From: CAZPLZ01 sp964587525
Lineage (GTDB): Bacteria; Oederibacteriota; CAKKQC01
Length of the DNA: 32,347 nt
Assembly: GCA_964587525.1 (NCBI GenBank)
Contig: CAZPLZ010000011.1
Location: 1 to 32,347, forward strand
Direction: 5' to 3'
The position numbers and the translations under genes are program-made. The notes under the pieces are model-generated. The model saw nothing but the letters and a program-made list of their open reading frames with translations, made no database searches and had not been told where the DNA came from. This document shows, piece after piece, positions 7,517 to 15,932 of the stretch. The number at the start of each line of letters is the position of its first letter. Position 1 is the first letter of the stretch.

Positions 7517-8494
7517 TCAGTATCCCCGCCGACGGTCCACCAGGTTGGCCAGGGGGCGGCCGGCGAGAAAACAGGCGAGATGGTCGAGCAGGAGCGCGAC
7601 GCGGCGCGGGCCCCGACGCGTCGAGTCATTGACACTGTGGGATGTGATCACGACGTTTTCCAGGCGCCAGAGCGGGTGGTCCTGCGGCAGCGGTTCAGGT
7701 TCCGTCACATCTAGTCCCGCGCCACCCAGCCGGCCCGACCGGAGGGCATCCACGAGGGCCTTCTGGTCCACCGTATCGCCGCGCCCCACGTTCACGAGGA
7801 ACGCTCCCGGTTTCAGGAGGGCCAGCCGGCGGGTGGAGAGGAGCCCCACGGTCTCCCGGGTACAGGGGAGGGCCAGGACAACCGCGTCCGCCTCGGGAAG
7901 CAACCTGTCGAGACCGTCCAGGGTGGCCAATGTCTCCACGAAGGGTGGCGGCTCGGCCGGAGAGCGCTTGACCGCGAGGACGCGCATCCCCAGGGCGTGA
8001 CAGCGTGCCGCCACGGCGCGGCCGATGTCCCCGAAACCCAGCACGAGCACCGTCCTCCCGTGCCACTCGAAGGCGCCTGCGGACTTCAGCCAGCGAGCCT
8101 CGCGCTGGTTGGCGAGGTGCCAGGGAATCCGCCGGCTCAAGGCGAGCAACAGCGCCAGGACATGCTCCGCGGCGGCCACGCCGAAGACCCCGCTGGCCGT
8201 CGTGACCTGGACGCGCTCCGGGAGGTCCGTGCGGTCGGGCCACCCGTTGGCCCCCGCGCTGGGGAGCTGGATCCACTCCAGGCGGGACATGGCCGTGAGC
8301 TGGGCCGGGCCTGGCGTCCCGACGCACACGCGAACGGCTTCGAGGCCTTCAGGCTCGTCACCGCGCGTCTCCCGGACCCGGAGATCCGGGAAACGTTTCT
8401 CCAGCGCCGCCCTCAGGCCTTCCTCCGGCTGAAAGTCACCCCCGTAGGCGAGCAGCACCTCGAGCTCAGGCCCGCCAGGCCTCACCGATCGCAC
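7517..8494 (-). CDS. D-2-hydroxyacid dehydrogenase, NAD(P)-dependent
   Basis: A 325-residue cytoplasmic enzyme that reduces 2-keto acids or oxidises D-2-hydroxy acids. The Rossmann domain shows VLVLGFGDIGRAVAARC, then NVGRGDTVDQKALVDAL with the substrate Arg, DVTEPEPLPQDHPLW with the Glu, and NVVITSHSVN with the catalytic His (usually ITPH). The C-terminus ends in the family's typical NLVDRRRGY, so the 3' end is intact although a broken PIN gene abuts it. The start is uncertain: GTG 8494 and GTG 8485 are both possible and neither has a clear ribosome binding site. The gene is in DNA close to 70% GC, well above its neighbours, which suggests recent acquisition. Closest subgroup is glyoxylate/hydroxypyruvate reductase-like; substrate not assignable. 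Confidence 0.88.
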   Translation of the reverse strand: MRSVRPGGPELEVLLAYGGDFQPEEGLRAALEKRFPDLRVRETRGDEPEGLEAVRVCVGTPGPAQLTAMSRLEWIQLPSAGANGWPDRTDLPERVQVTTASGVFGVAAAEHVLALLLALSRRIPWHLANQREARWLKSAGAFEWHGRTVLVLGFGDIGRAVAARCHALGMRVLAVKRSPAEPPPFVETLATLDGLDRLLPEADAVVLALPCTRETVGLLSTRRLALLKPGAFLVNVGRGDTVDQKALVDALRSGRLGGAGLDVTEPEPLPQDHPLWRLENVVITSHSVNDSTRRGPRRVALLLDHLACFLAGRPLANLVDRRRGY

Positions 8495-8669
8495 CGGTCG
8501 GGCGGATCCGCCATGCCTGCCGGTAAGCTATCAAGGTTCATGGTGGCACCTCCGGTTCGATTGTTGGCACCTACGCCTTCTCAGAGTCGACTCAGCCTAC
8601 AATAGCTCAATCGGTCATGGAATATCCGTCAGTCGAAGGGGGAGGAGGAGTAACCACTAAGGAGGGTCT

Positions 8670-9572
8670 ATGCGCGCATTAGTCACTGGAGCTACCGGGT
8701 TTATTGGCCGTCATCTTGTTGCCAAACTAACGCAGCCGGTGGTGTTGAGCCGGAATGTCGAGAAGGCGAAGAAGCGACTGGGCGAGGTCGAGGTTTATGC
8801 CTGGGAGCCGGTGTCCGGCCCCCCGCCCGCGGAGGCGTTCAAGGATGTGGATGCGGTGTTTCATCTGGCAGGCGAGCCTGTTGCGGAAGGGCGCTGGAAC
8901 CCCGAGAAAAAGAAGCGTATCCACGACAGCCGGGTGCTCGGCACCCGGAACCTGGTCAGCGCGATCGAGGCCTTACAGGAGCGGCCAAAATTTCTCATCT
9001 CAGCCTCGGCTATCGGCTTCTACGGCAGCCGGGGCGATGAAGTGCTTGAGGAAACCTCCTCCCCTGGAAACGACTTTCTAGCGGGAGTCTGCAAGGAGTG
9101 GGAAGCGGAAGCCGGCCGGGCCAGAAGTTTCAGTGTGCGTGTAGTAAATGTGCGCAACGGTATTGTGCTGCATAAGGATGGGGGAGCACTGGGGCAGATG
9201 TTGTTGCCATTCAAGCTGGGGCTGGGTGGACGCCTGGGGAGCGGCCGGCAGTGGATGTCCTGGATCCATCTGGATGACCTGCTCGGGATCATGCTTCATG
9301 CCGCTGAGCATGGTGAAGTGGATGGCCCAGTCAACGGGGTGTCGCCGGGACCTGTGATAAACATTGATTTCACGAAGGCCCTGGCTACAGCCGTGCACCG
9401 TCCTGCGATTTTCCCAATGCCGGAGTTCATGATCAAACTCGCTTTCGGCGGCGTTGCCGAAGTCATGCTTGGCTCCCAGCGGGTGCTGCCTAAAGCTGCC
9501 GAGAAATCTGGCTTCCGCTTCCGCTACCCCGAGGTGGTCGAGGCACTTCGCGCCGCCGTCGCCGGCTTCTGA
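8670..9572 (+). CDS. TIGR01777 family NAD(P)-binding epimerase (YfcH-like)
   Basis: A 300-residue extended short-chain dehydrogenase. The N-terminal dinucleotide motif is VTGATGFIGRHLVAKL. It also has FHLAGEPVAEGRW, the strongly subfamily-specific RIHDSRVLGTRNLV, and SASAIGFYGSRGDEVLEE, where the active-site Tyr and Ser lie. The tail QRVLPKAAEKSGFRFRYPEV matches the DUF1731 region of the family. A textbook AAGGAGGG (8660-8667) precedes ATG 8670. Members are found near cell-division or electron-transport genes in other bacteria, but the substrate is unknown. It is divergent from the hydroxyacid dehydrogenase and followed by tRNA-Gly. Confidence 0.92.
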   Translation: MRALVTGATGFIGRHLVAKLTQPVVLSRNVEKAKKRLGEVEVYAWEPVSGPPPAEAFKDVDAVFHLAGEPVAEGRWNPEKKKRIHDSRVLGTRNLVSAIEALQERPKFLISASAIGFYGSRGDEVLEETSSPGNDFLAGVCKEWEAEAGRARSFSVRVVNVRNGIVLHKDGGALGQMLLPFKLGLGGRLGSGRQWMSWIHLDDLLGIMLHAAEHGEVDGPVNGVSPGPVINIDFTKALATAVHRPAIFPMPEFMIKLAFGGVAEVMLGSQRVLPKAAEKSGFRFRYPEVVEALRAAVAGF

Positions 9573-9581
9573 AACAATTGA

Positions 9582-9587
9582 TATAAT
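9582..9587 (+). promoter_or_regulatory. -10 element for tRNA-Gly
   Basis: A perfect TATAAT lies 20 bases upstream of the tRNA 5' end, right for a short primary-transcript leader. The matching -35 falls within the end of the epimerase gene and is weak. Confidence 0.45.
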
Positions 9588-9607
9588 TAAGATCAGTCAT
9601 TAATTGC

Positions 9608-9679
<72 letters not shown>

Positions 9680-9799
9680 CGTGTTGGTCATAACAACTCT
9701 GCCCGCCAGGCAGTGACGGGAGGTCTGGCCCTGGATGGCTCGCCCGGTGAAACTCTGCTTGCTAATAACTATACATTTTTGTTACATTAATTCTGAACT

Positions 9800-10408
9800 A
9801 TGAAGACAAAAAGCCAAACTGCTGCCAAAAGCCAATCTGGAAATCAGTTTGTGACCACAAGGCAAGCCGCAAAACTTTGCGACGTGTCAATCTTTTCTAT
9901 ACAGCGATGGTTCGATGAGGGGTTACTTACTGGAGCTACGCTGCCAGGAGGTTGGAGAAGGATATCGGTGGAAAGTTTGAACCAGTTTATGAAAAAGCAC
10001 AATATCGGTTCATCTACCTCAGGCCAATCCACCATCCATCGCGTACTTGTGGTTGAAGATGACGGAAAGTTACTTTCAATCATCAAAGAGGTTTTGTCTC
10101 AGTCTGGAAAATACTTGGTACGAACTGCGGTTAGTGGTTTAGAAGCAGGTATAGCATTGTCGCAATTTCAGCCCCAAACTTTAGTGCTAGACATCATGTT
10201 GGAGGATATACCTGGAGCACAACTGGTTAGGCGCATCCGTGAATCTCAGCATGGACGCACCATTCGCATTGTGGCGATTTCTGGAAAAGCTGGTGCTAGC
10301 GATGTAGATGAAATTATTTCTGCTGGTGCAAATGCGTATCTTAAGAAACCGTTTCAGATTGCAGACCTGATCAAAGCCATCGAAAGCAAGAGAGTCGTTA
10401 AGAACTAA
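9800..10408 (+). CDS. HTH (excisionase/MerR-type) DNA-binding plus C-terminal REC domain protein
   Basis: A 202-residue regulator. Residues ~15-70 form an excisionase/BldC-like winged helix (TTRQAAKLCDVSIFSIQRWF, then a wing GGWRRISVESLNQFM). After a Ser/Thr linker, residues ~80-200 are a CheY-like receiver: acidic pair in VLVVEDDGK, phosphoacceptor Asp in LVLDIMLED, Ser in VAISGKAG, and the invariant Lys in AYLKKPF. The domain order is the reverse of ordinary response regulators (REC first, DNA-binding last). No histidine kinase is adjacent. The DNA is more AT rich than the flanks and starts 120 bases after a tRNA gene, a common site for imported DNA. Start ATG 9800 is supported by full domain coverage; no strong ribosome binding site is seen. 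Confidence 0.85.
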   Translation: MKTKSQTAAKSQSGNQFVTTRQAAKLCDVSIFSIQRWFDEGLLTGATLPGGWRRISVESLNQFMKKHNIGSSTSGQSTIHRVLVVEDDGKLLSIIKEVLSQSGKYLVRTAVSGLEAGIALSQFQPQTLVLDIMLEDIPGAQLVRRIRESQHGRTIRIVAISGKAGASDVDEIISAGANAYLKKPFQIADLIKAIESKRVVKN

Positions 10409-10621
10409 ATCCTGCCCCCTGGTCTGCCTCCGGAAAACTGTGCCACACCTGGGGCGAGTCATTTTGTAGAATTTGGACCACCCTGGCGTAGCGGCGTTGA
10501 ATGGTCTTCTTTGGTCCGCGTTGTGTTGGCCGGTGGATTCGGGTACCATGGGGATTCGGACGCTCGGTGATTTCTGAGCGAGGGAGGTTTGAGCAACATC
10601 GTGAGTGAAGGAGGGAACCTA

Positions 10622-11077
10622 ATGCGAGACATGACTTGGATGGTGGTTGCTGGCTTTTGCGTGATCGCGCTCGCCGGCTGCGGCGGCGGTGGGTCAGCCG
10701 CATTGAAAAAGGGCGAGCTCAGGCAGACGATCGAGGTGGAAAGCGAGGCGGGCCAGTGGATCCAGGCGATGGGTATCGGCTCGGCCGATCCCAATTTGCC
10801 AACGGCCACGCAGAGGAAAGCCACGTCGCGCAACGCCGCGATTGTGGATGCCCAGTATCAGCTTGTATCCAAGCTCAAAGGGGTCCAAATCGAGGGCGGC
10901 ATCACGATCGAGAAGGCCATGGAGACGGATTCAAGAATCACTGCGTCGGTCAACGACATGGTGAAAGGGGCCGAAGTCTCGAAGATCGAGTGGACGAACG
11001 ATGACGGGTGTATCGTCAGTGTCCGGATCCACAAGAAGATTGCGGAACGCGAACTGGGGGTGAAATTCAAGAAGTAA
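10622..11077 (+). CDS. LPP20-type lipoprotein
   Basis: A 151-residue outer-membrane or periplasmic lipoprotein. GAAGGAGGG ends just upstream of ATG 10622, which is preferred over the longer reading starting at 10589. The signal peptide ends in a lipobox (IALAGC), followed by a Gly-rich linker. The domain WIQAMGIGSADPNLPTATQR, then RNAAIVDAQYQLVSKLKGV and ITASVNDMVKGAEVSKIEW, is the LPP20/FlgP-like fold seen in surface and flagellum-associated lipoproteins. It is the first gene of a three-gene cluster with a FlgT-like lipoprotein and a FecR-domain protein, so a shared envelope structure is inferred. No flagellar genes are visible here. Confidence 0.82.
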   Translation: MRDMTWMVVAGFCVIALAGCGGGGSAALKKGELRQTIEVESEAGQWIQAMGIGSADPNLPTATQRKATSRNAAIVDAQYQLVSKLKGVQIEGGITIEKAMETDSRITASVNDMVKGAEVSKIEWTNDDGCIVSVRIHKKIAERELGVKFKK

Positions 11078-11140
11078 TATCGCAGGGGACCGCCGGCTAG
11101 GGCTCGTCCGCGGCCTCCGGCGCGCTGTGCGTCAAAAGCC

Positions 11141-12349
11141 ATGAAGCCTCCCAGGGGGGCGGCACTGTTGCTTGCCGCCGCCACACTCACGAGTTGCGCT
11201 GGCGTGGAAACCAAGCCAGTAGCGGCGTTAGACCCTCAGCCAGCCAAAGAAGAAATTGTGACGGTCGAGGTGGAAGGACTCGCGAATGTTATCCCCGGCA
11301 ACCTCCTGAACACGAAGCAGTTCTCGCTCGACGCGGCTCAACGCAAGGCTGTTGAGGAAGCGTTGGGGGTGTTAATCACAGGCCAGCAGGTGATCTCCCA
11401 AGCTCGGTTAATCGAGGATCAGGTTTTCGCCAAGACCGCTGGATACCTCAAGGAATGGGAAGTCCTTTCCGAGCGTGAGGAAGATGGTGTCTATATCACG
11501 CGGCTCCGAGCCAAGGTCAAGCTGGGGGATGTCCGAAAAGACCTGGACGCGCTTGGGATGTTGATCCAGACCAAGAGGGTAGGCAATCCGCGGGTCATGA
11601 TTCTCATTGACGAGACGATCAACGGTGAGTCCTCTGAGGATCGCACGGTGGAGACGAAGCTTGCGCAGCAGCTGCTTCAACGGGGGTACAAGATCGTCGA
11701 CGTTGACCAGCTCGCGGAAATCCAGAACCAGCAAGTCTTGCTGAAGGCGTTGCGGGAAGACGCGCAGGAGGCGGCTGGACTCGCGAGGCGGTTTGGTGCG
11801 GAGATCGCTCTGGTGGGGAAGGCCAGCGCGAGGAAGTTCGGTGGTGGGGCAGGGGGTAGTGATCCGTTGATGGGAGTCATGATTTCCTACCGCGGCAGCC
11901 TGAACCTGAAAGCGGTCAAGGCTTCCTCTGGAGAGATCGTCCTGGCTGTTTCTAAGGAGGGGGCCGGGATGGACATTACCGAGGAAAACGCCGCCATCAG
12001 GTGTCTCGCGACGATGGCCGAGGAATCCGGAGACCTGTTGGCGGAAGAACTGGCTCCAGCCCTGTGGAAGGGAACTGAAGTGCAACTGGCCGTTTCTGGG
12101 GTCAAGGATTTTGGCATGTTACGGAGCGTGGTGGAGTCCGTGCGGTCGGCGGACGGCGTCCGGAACGTGGTCACCAGATCCTTTGCCTCGGAAGCGGGTG
12201 AGGCGGTGTTCGAGGTGCGGTTGTTTGGGGGGAACGCGCAGACCCTGGCGGCCAACCTGGACGGGCGCGGGAAGACGCCGATGGAGATCCTTGAGGTCGC
12301 CGCCTACCGCATACAGGCCTCGGTTGCCCGGGAGGAGCAGGGGCCATGA
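11141..12349 (+). CDS. FlgT-like lipoprotein
   Basis: A 402-residue exported lipoprotein: signal peptide AALLLAAATLTSC with the lipobox Cys, then a proline-rich stretch. Residues ~45-140 (SLDAAQRKAVEEALGVLITG, ending in YITRLRAKVKLG) match the FlgT N-terminal (FTN) domain. Residues ~150-290 are a TolB/CsgG-like middle domain (VMILIDETINGES; FGAEIALVGKASAR). The final ~100 residues form a small alpha/beta domain also found at the end of the next gene's product. FlgT proteins assemble around the flagellar basal body in Vibrio; here no flagellum genes are near, so 'FlgT-like' is a fold-level name only. The ATGA overlap with the next gene (12346-12349) shows tight translational coupling. Start ATG 11141 gives a normal signal peptide. 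Confidence 0.75.
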   Translation: MKPPRGAALLLAAATLTSCAGVETKPVAALDPQPAKEEIVTVEVEGLANVIPGNLLNTKQFSLDAAQRKAVEEALGVLITGQQVISQARLIEDQVFAKTAGYLKEWEVLSEREEDGVYITRLRAKVKLGDVRKDLDALGMLIQTKRVGNPRVMILIDETINGESSEDRTVETKLAQQLLQRGYKIVDVDQLAEIQNQQVLLKALREDAQEAAGLARRFGAEIALVGKASARKFGGGAGGSDPLMGVMISYRGSLNLKAVKASSGEIVLAVSKEGAGMDITEENAAIRCLATMAEESGDLLAEELAPALWKGTEVQLAVSGVKDFGMLRSVVESVRSADGVRNVVTRSFASEAGEAVFEVRLFGGNAQTLAANLDGRGKTPMEILEVAAYRIQASVAREEQGP

Positions 12350-13773
12350 GCATGTTCACAAAGAGGAAGTCACCAGCCGGCGTTGTGTGTAGGGGCTTGC
12401 TCGCCTTGTGCCTGGTTGTCCCGGCGCAGATGGGGGAGGCGGCGGAGGATTTCACGGCCAGCGTGACCTTCCTCAAAGGCATGGCCCGGCTGCAGCAGCG
12501 AGGCTCGGCCAAGTATTCCAACCTCACCCTGGGTGATACGGTGATTGAGGGGGATACAGTTTTCGCCCTCGAGGACACCAAGCTCGAGTTAAAGCTGGAA
12601 ACGGGAGCGATCATCCGTCTCGGCAGCTCGACCACGTTCACGCTCAAGACGCTTCAACGCACGCCGCTCGGTGGTGTGAAGGGATTTTTCAATCTGATGG
12701 TGGGCCGTTTTTGGTTCACGATGGCGAGATTGACGGGGGACTCGGATGTCCGCACCACGACCACCAGTGTGGTGGCGGCTGTGAAAGGTACCGTATGGCG
12801 GGTTGATGTCTCCCCGGAGGGCAGGACAGATATCGTGGTGTATGACGGGGTGGTGACGGCGGAGCGGGGCGGTGGGGCGGCCGTGCAGATCGCCCGCATG
12901 GAGAAGCTGATCGCTATGCCCAACGAGGCGTTTGAAAAAGGCGCCTTTGATGAAGCCATGGATGACAAGGATGACTGGGTCCGGTGGAACAAGAGCCGGG
13001 ACAAACTCCGGATCATGATCATCCTTCCTGAAAAGCGCGGTGGAGAACGGGCCATGGCCTCGGTTGCCGAGAATGCCGCCATCAAGCGGTTCTTGAACAA
13101 TTACATGTTCAAGGTCATCGAGCAAGAGCAGGTGGACCTGATCCGGGAAAGCGAAAAGCTCAAGGCGGCGCTGAAAGGCAACAATGTGGCGGCTGCCGCT
13201 GCCGGGTTGGAGGTTGCCGCTGACCTGATCGTGGTGGGTGAGTCCTCGGCGCGGTACTTCAAGTCGCCGGCCCTGGGCGGCTTGGTGTCCGCAACCGCCA
13301 ACATTGTCGCCCGGGTGGTCCGGGCGGATACGGCGGAAGTCATTGCGGCGGCCGCCGGCCTGAACGCACGGGCGGTGGACATCACCGATGAGGCTGCGGC
13401 GCACAAGGCGCTCATGACCGCTGGCCAGAAGATGGCTTCGGAATTCGTGGATTCGATCCTGGCCAAGTGGCGGCGTGAAATCAGGAAAGGTGCTGACCTG
13501 GACGTGGTCCTGGACGGGGTCAACTACAAGAAGTTGAAGATCGTGACCAACAAGCTGGCTACATTGACCGGTGTGAAAGACGTTCAGTCACTGTACTTGG
13601 TGGGTCGTCGCTCCCTGTTGAATGTTACCTTTAGCGGGGACACCGCGAGCTTGGCCGACGCGATTGAGAACGCCAGGTTCAAAGGGCTTGAGGTCTCTGT
13701 GGTCGGGCTCAGTGCCTACCGCCTGGAGCTGGAGGTGAACAGCGGCGGAGCTTCTTCTCAACCCGAAGGCTAG
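12346..13773 (+). CDS. FecR-domain periplasmic protein with FlgT-like C-terminal half
   Basis: A 475-residue exported protein. A signal peptide (GLLALCLVVPAQMGEAA) is followed by a FecR domain at ~30-165: DTVIEGDTVFALEDTKLELK, then GAIIRLGSSTTFTLK and TTTSVVAAVKGTVWRVDV, ending in VVYDGVVTAE. Residues ~215-375 repeat the middle domain of the preceding lipoprotein (ADLIVVGESSARYF matches its IALVGKASAR region). The last ~90 residues (VNYKKLKIVTNKLATLTGVK) repeat its C-terminal domain. The two genes thus share a common half, with FTN in one replaced by FecR in the other. There is no membrane helix after the signal, unlike sigma-regulating FecR proteins, so a structural or ligand-binding role in the periplasm is more likely. 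It overlaps the upstream gene by four bases and converges on a CNB-domain gene. Confidence 0.8.
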   Translation: MSMFTKRKSPAGVVCRGLLALCLVVPAQMGEAAEDFTASVTFLKGMARLQQRGSAKYSNLTLGDTVIEGDTVFALEDTKLELKLETGAIIRLGSSTTFTLKTLQRTPLGGVKGFFNLMVGRFWFTMARLTGDSDVRTTTTSVVAAVKGTVWRVDVSPEGRTDIVVYDGVVTAERGGGAAVQIARMEKLIAMPNEAFEKGAFDEAMDDKDDWVRWNKSRDKLRIMIILPEKRGGERAMASVAENAAIKRFLNNYMFKVIEQEQVDLIRESEKLKAALKGNNVAAAAAGLEVAADLIVVGESSARYFKSPALGGLVSATANIVARVVRADTAEVIAAAAGLNARAVDITDEAAAHKALMTAGQKMASEFVDSILAKWRREIRKGADLDVVLDGVNYKKLKIVTNKLATLTGVKDVQSLYLVGRRSLLNVTFSGDTASLADAIENARFKGLEVSVVGLSAYRLELEVNSGGASSQPEG

Positions 13774-13778
13774 CCTTC
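13765..13778. terminator. perfect 14-base palindrome between convergent stops
   Basis: GAAGGCTAGCCTTC spans the stop of the FecR gene (13771-13773) and touches the stop of the facing CNB gene. It can fold as a 5-bp stem with a CTAG loop on either strand. No T run follows, so a terminator role is only possible. Confidence 0.25.
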
Positions 13779-14250
13779 ATAAGCGATTAGTCTTCTCAAT
13801 CCACTCGCTGTGTTCGCTGACCCGGGTGTGGTGTTTGCGTTGCACAATGGTGTGCCTGACCATTTCGGCTAATTTCGGGTTCTTCATAATAATTTTCATG
13901 AACGTGTCCCGCAGGAGTGTGTAGACCACGCAGTCTTCCTCGCACACCACCGAAGCGCTGCGAGGTTCCTTGCTGATTAAGGACATTTCACCGAAAAACG
14001 AGTTCGGACCTAGAGTGGCAATGAACTTGTCCACCAGTGGTCCTTTCCGGTAGATGCCCACTTTGCCTGACGCTAGAATATAGAACACTTCGCCGGATGT
14101 TCCCTCGGTGATTAAAATCTCCCCTTTGCTCGCCGACTGCTTTTCGAACCCCTGAAGAAGTTGCTCCAACTCTGAAGCTTGCAGGTGTTTCAGAAAATCA
14201 AGTCTCTGAAGCACGAGTTTGATGAAATCGATATCTTCTTGATTTAACAT
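13777..14250 (-). CDS. stand-alone cyclic-nucleotide-binding domain protein (second paralogue)
   Basis: A 157-residue single-domain cNMP-binding protein, clearly paralogous to the one at 1549-2013: IKLVLQRLDFLKHLQASELE matches LRLVLKKIDFLEYLKFHELD, and the phosphate cassette NSFFGEMSLISKEPRSASVV keeps the Glu and Arg. No DNA-binding domain follows. Its preferred ligand is presumably the product of the cyclase at 2068-3639. I start it at ATG 14250, seven bases after AAGGA; the in-frame extension to 14298 adds 16 residues without homology. It converges on the FecR operon. The region is AT richer than that operon. Confidence 0.88.
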   Translation of the reverse strand: MLNQEDIDFIKLVLQRLDFLKHLQASELEQLLQGFEKQSASKGEILITEGTSGEVFYILASGKVGIYRKGPLVDKFIATLGPNSFFGEMSLISKEPRSASVVCEEDCVVYTLLRDTFMKIIMKNPKLAEMVRHTIVQRKHHTRVSEHSEWIEKTNRL

Positions 14251-14435
14251 TGCGATGTCCTTAATTTCTGTCTTATCTTCTATGCATAAATGCCTCACTT
14301 TCAGGCCGCTTCAGCATAACAAACATCCCGTGGATCATGCGTTGCGGGGGGTGTATCCGGCGACACGGGATTTCCAAATAAGTTATGAGGGCAGCAATGT
14401 GCGATATCATGGTGCCTTCAGAGCTGATGATTCCG

Positions 14436-15878
14436 ATGAGCAGACGTAAATTCATTAAGGTGGCCACCGGCGCTGCAATTGGCGCGACGGTGGGAGCGTC
14501 CCTGGCGCGCTCAGCCAAGAGAACGAGGCCTAACATTCTCTTTGTGTTCACTGATCAACACCGCCGGCAGGCGCTTGGATTCATGGGTGAAGATCCGGTT
14601 CTCACGCCCCATCTCGATCGCTTCGCCACTGAGGGCCTGGTCTTCAGGAACGCCGTGAGCAACCGTCCCCTGTGCAGCCCCTACCGGGCCATGCTTTTGA
14701 CGGGGCGTTATCCCGCGTCGAACGGGGTCTCCGGAAACTGCAATTCGGTTTGGCCCCAGAACTACCTGCGCGAGTCAGAGCGGTGCATTTCCGATGTGCT
14801 TCACGATGCCGGTTATGACTGCGGGTACATCGGCAAATGGCATCTGGACTGTCCAGATGGCCCAAGAAATGTCCACTGGTCCAAGGGAGTGTGGGACGCC
14901 TATACGCCTCCCGGTCCGAAGCGGCATCACTTCAACTTCTGGTACTCCTACGGCTGCATGTTCAACTACATGAAGCCGCACTTCTGGGTTGGTAATGCCA
15001 GCAAGGATGAGAAGACGGTTGTCAACGAATGGGAACCCAAACACGAAGCGGATGTGGCGATTGAATACATCCGTAACAGGGGCGGCAGGAAGAGAGATCC
15101 GAACAACCCGTTTGCCTTGTTCATCTCGACACATCCACCGCATGGGCCGACGTATCCGGTGCCCAAAGAGTACCTACGGCTCTATGAGGACAAAACGGTC
15201 GAATCCCTCCTCAACCGGCCAAACTTAGGCATCACCCGTGGCGGTGCGTCCACGGCGAAAGGCCGGAAGGTGATCGCGAAGGCCCGGTGGATGGTGCGCG
15301 GTTACTTCGCCGCCGTGACCGGTGTTGACGCACAGTTCGGCCGGATACTGGATTGTTTGAGAGAGGAGGGGCTGGAGCAGGACACCATTGTGGTATTCAC
15401 CGCTGACCACGGTGAGATGCTCGGCTCCCACGGCATGTTCGGGAAGGGGGCCCTCTACGAGGAATCGATTGGCATTCCGTTCATCATCCGCTGGCCGGGA
15501 AAGATCCGCCCAGGCACCGAAACCATGCCGCTGAGCGTACCTGATCTCATGCCTACGCTGCTAGGGTTGACTGGACTCCACAACGTGATTCCGAAAGTTG
15601 TCGAAGGCACCGATTATTCGGGGGTCATGCTAGGTCAATCGAAGCGGAGGGCTGATGCAGCTCTGCTGTTCCATGGAGGCAAGAGCGTTGGTGGAATTAG
15701 GACGCGAACCCACATGCTTGAGTTCTGGAAGAAGGAGAGCGGAGAAGAAGACTACCGGCTTTTCGACCTTCGGAAGGATCCGTATCAGTTGAAAAACGTT
15801 GCCGATAAAAATACCGCCCTGATCAAGACCCTGCGTGCGCAGGCGCAGAAATTGGCTGATCGGCTTGCTGCTGGCTGA
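14436..15878 (+). CDS. sulfatase (arylsulfatase A family), Tat-exported
   Basis: A formylglycine-dependent sulfate-ester hydrolase of ~480 residues. The twin-arginine signal SRRKFIKVATG and a hydrophobic stretch follow ATG 14436; ATG 14397 with GAGG six bases upstream is an alternative giving a 13-residue extension. The alkaline-phosphatase-like core has NILFVFTDQH (metal Asp), the modification motif C-S-P-Y-R at ~80-84 with LLTGR behind it, YIGKWHLD (Lys, His) and VFTADHGEMLGSHGMFGKG (Asp, His). An anaerobic or FGE-type maturase must act on the Cys; none is in the window. The substrate is unknown, though family members desulfate polysaccharides or small esters. It heads a same-strand cluster with an FAD oxidoreductase and an acetyltransferase. 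Confidence 0.92.
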   Translation: MSRRKFIKVATGAAIGATVGASLARSAKRTRPNILFVFTDQHRRQALGFMGEDPVLTPHLDRFATEGLVFRNAVSNRPLCSPYRAMLLTGRYPASNGVSGNCNSVWPQNYLRESERCISDVLHDAGYDCGYIGKWHLDCPDGPRNVHWSKGVWDAYTPPGPKRHHFNFWYSYGCMFNYMKPHFWVGNASKDEKTVVNEWEPKHEADVAIEYIRNRGGRKRDPNNPFALFISTHPPHGPTYPVPKEYLRLYEDKTVESLLNRPNLGITRGGASTAKGRKVIAKARWMVRGYFAAVTGVDAQFGRILDCLREEGLEQDTIVVFTADHGEMLGSHGMFGKGALYEESIGIPFIIRWPGKIRPGTETMPLSVPDLMPTLLGLTGLHNVIPKVVEGTDYSGVMLGQSKRRADAALLFHGGKSVGGIRTRTHMLEFWKKESGEEDYRLFDLRKDPYQLKNVADKNTALIKTLRAQAQKLADRLAAG

Positions 15879-15932
15879 TGCGGCTAGGCTCTAGAAATCC
15901 AGCAGCATACTGAGAAGTCCGGCAGGACTCTC

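Noticed and set aside
7695..8327. Long minus-strand open frame (210 codons) inside the hydroxyacid dehydrogenase region
   Set aside because: It is an out-of-frame shadow of the dehydrogenase in very GC-rich DNA, with Arg/Pro/Gly-rich, low-complexity translation and no motif.
7997..8605. Plus-strand open frame of 202 codons antisense to the dehydrogenase
   Set aside because: Composition-driven antisense frame; the dehydrogenase has full family motifs on the other strand.
11408..12085. Minus-strand open frame of 225 codons in the FlgT-like gene
   Set aside because: Antisense shadow without homology or ribosome binding site.
12589..13404. Minus-strand open frame of 271 codons in the FecR gene
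   Set aside because: Antisense to a protein with signal peptide and FecR domain; its own translation has no recognisable domain.
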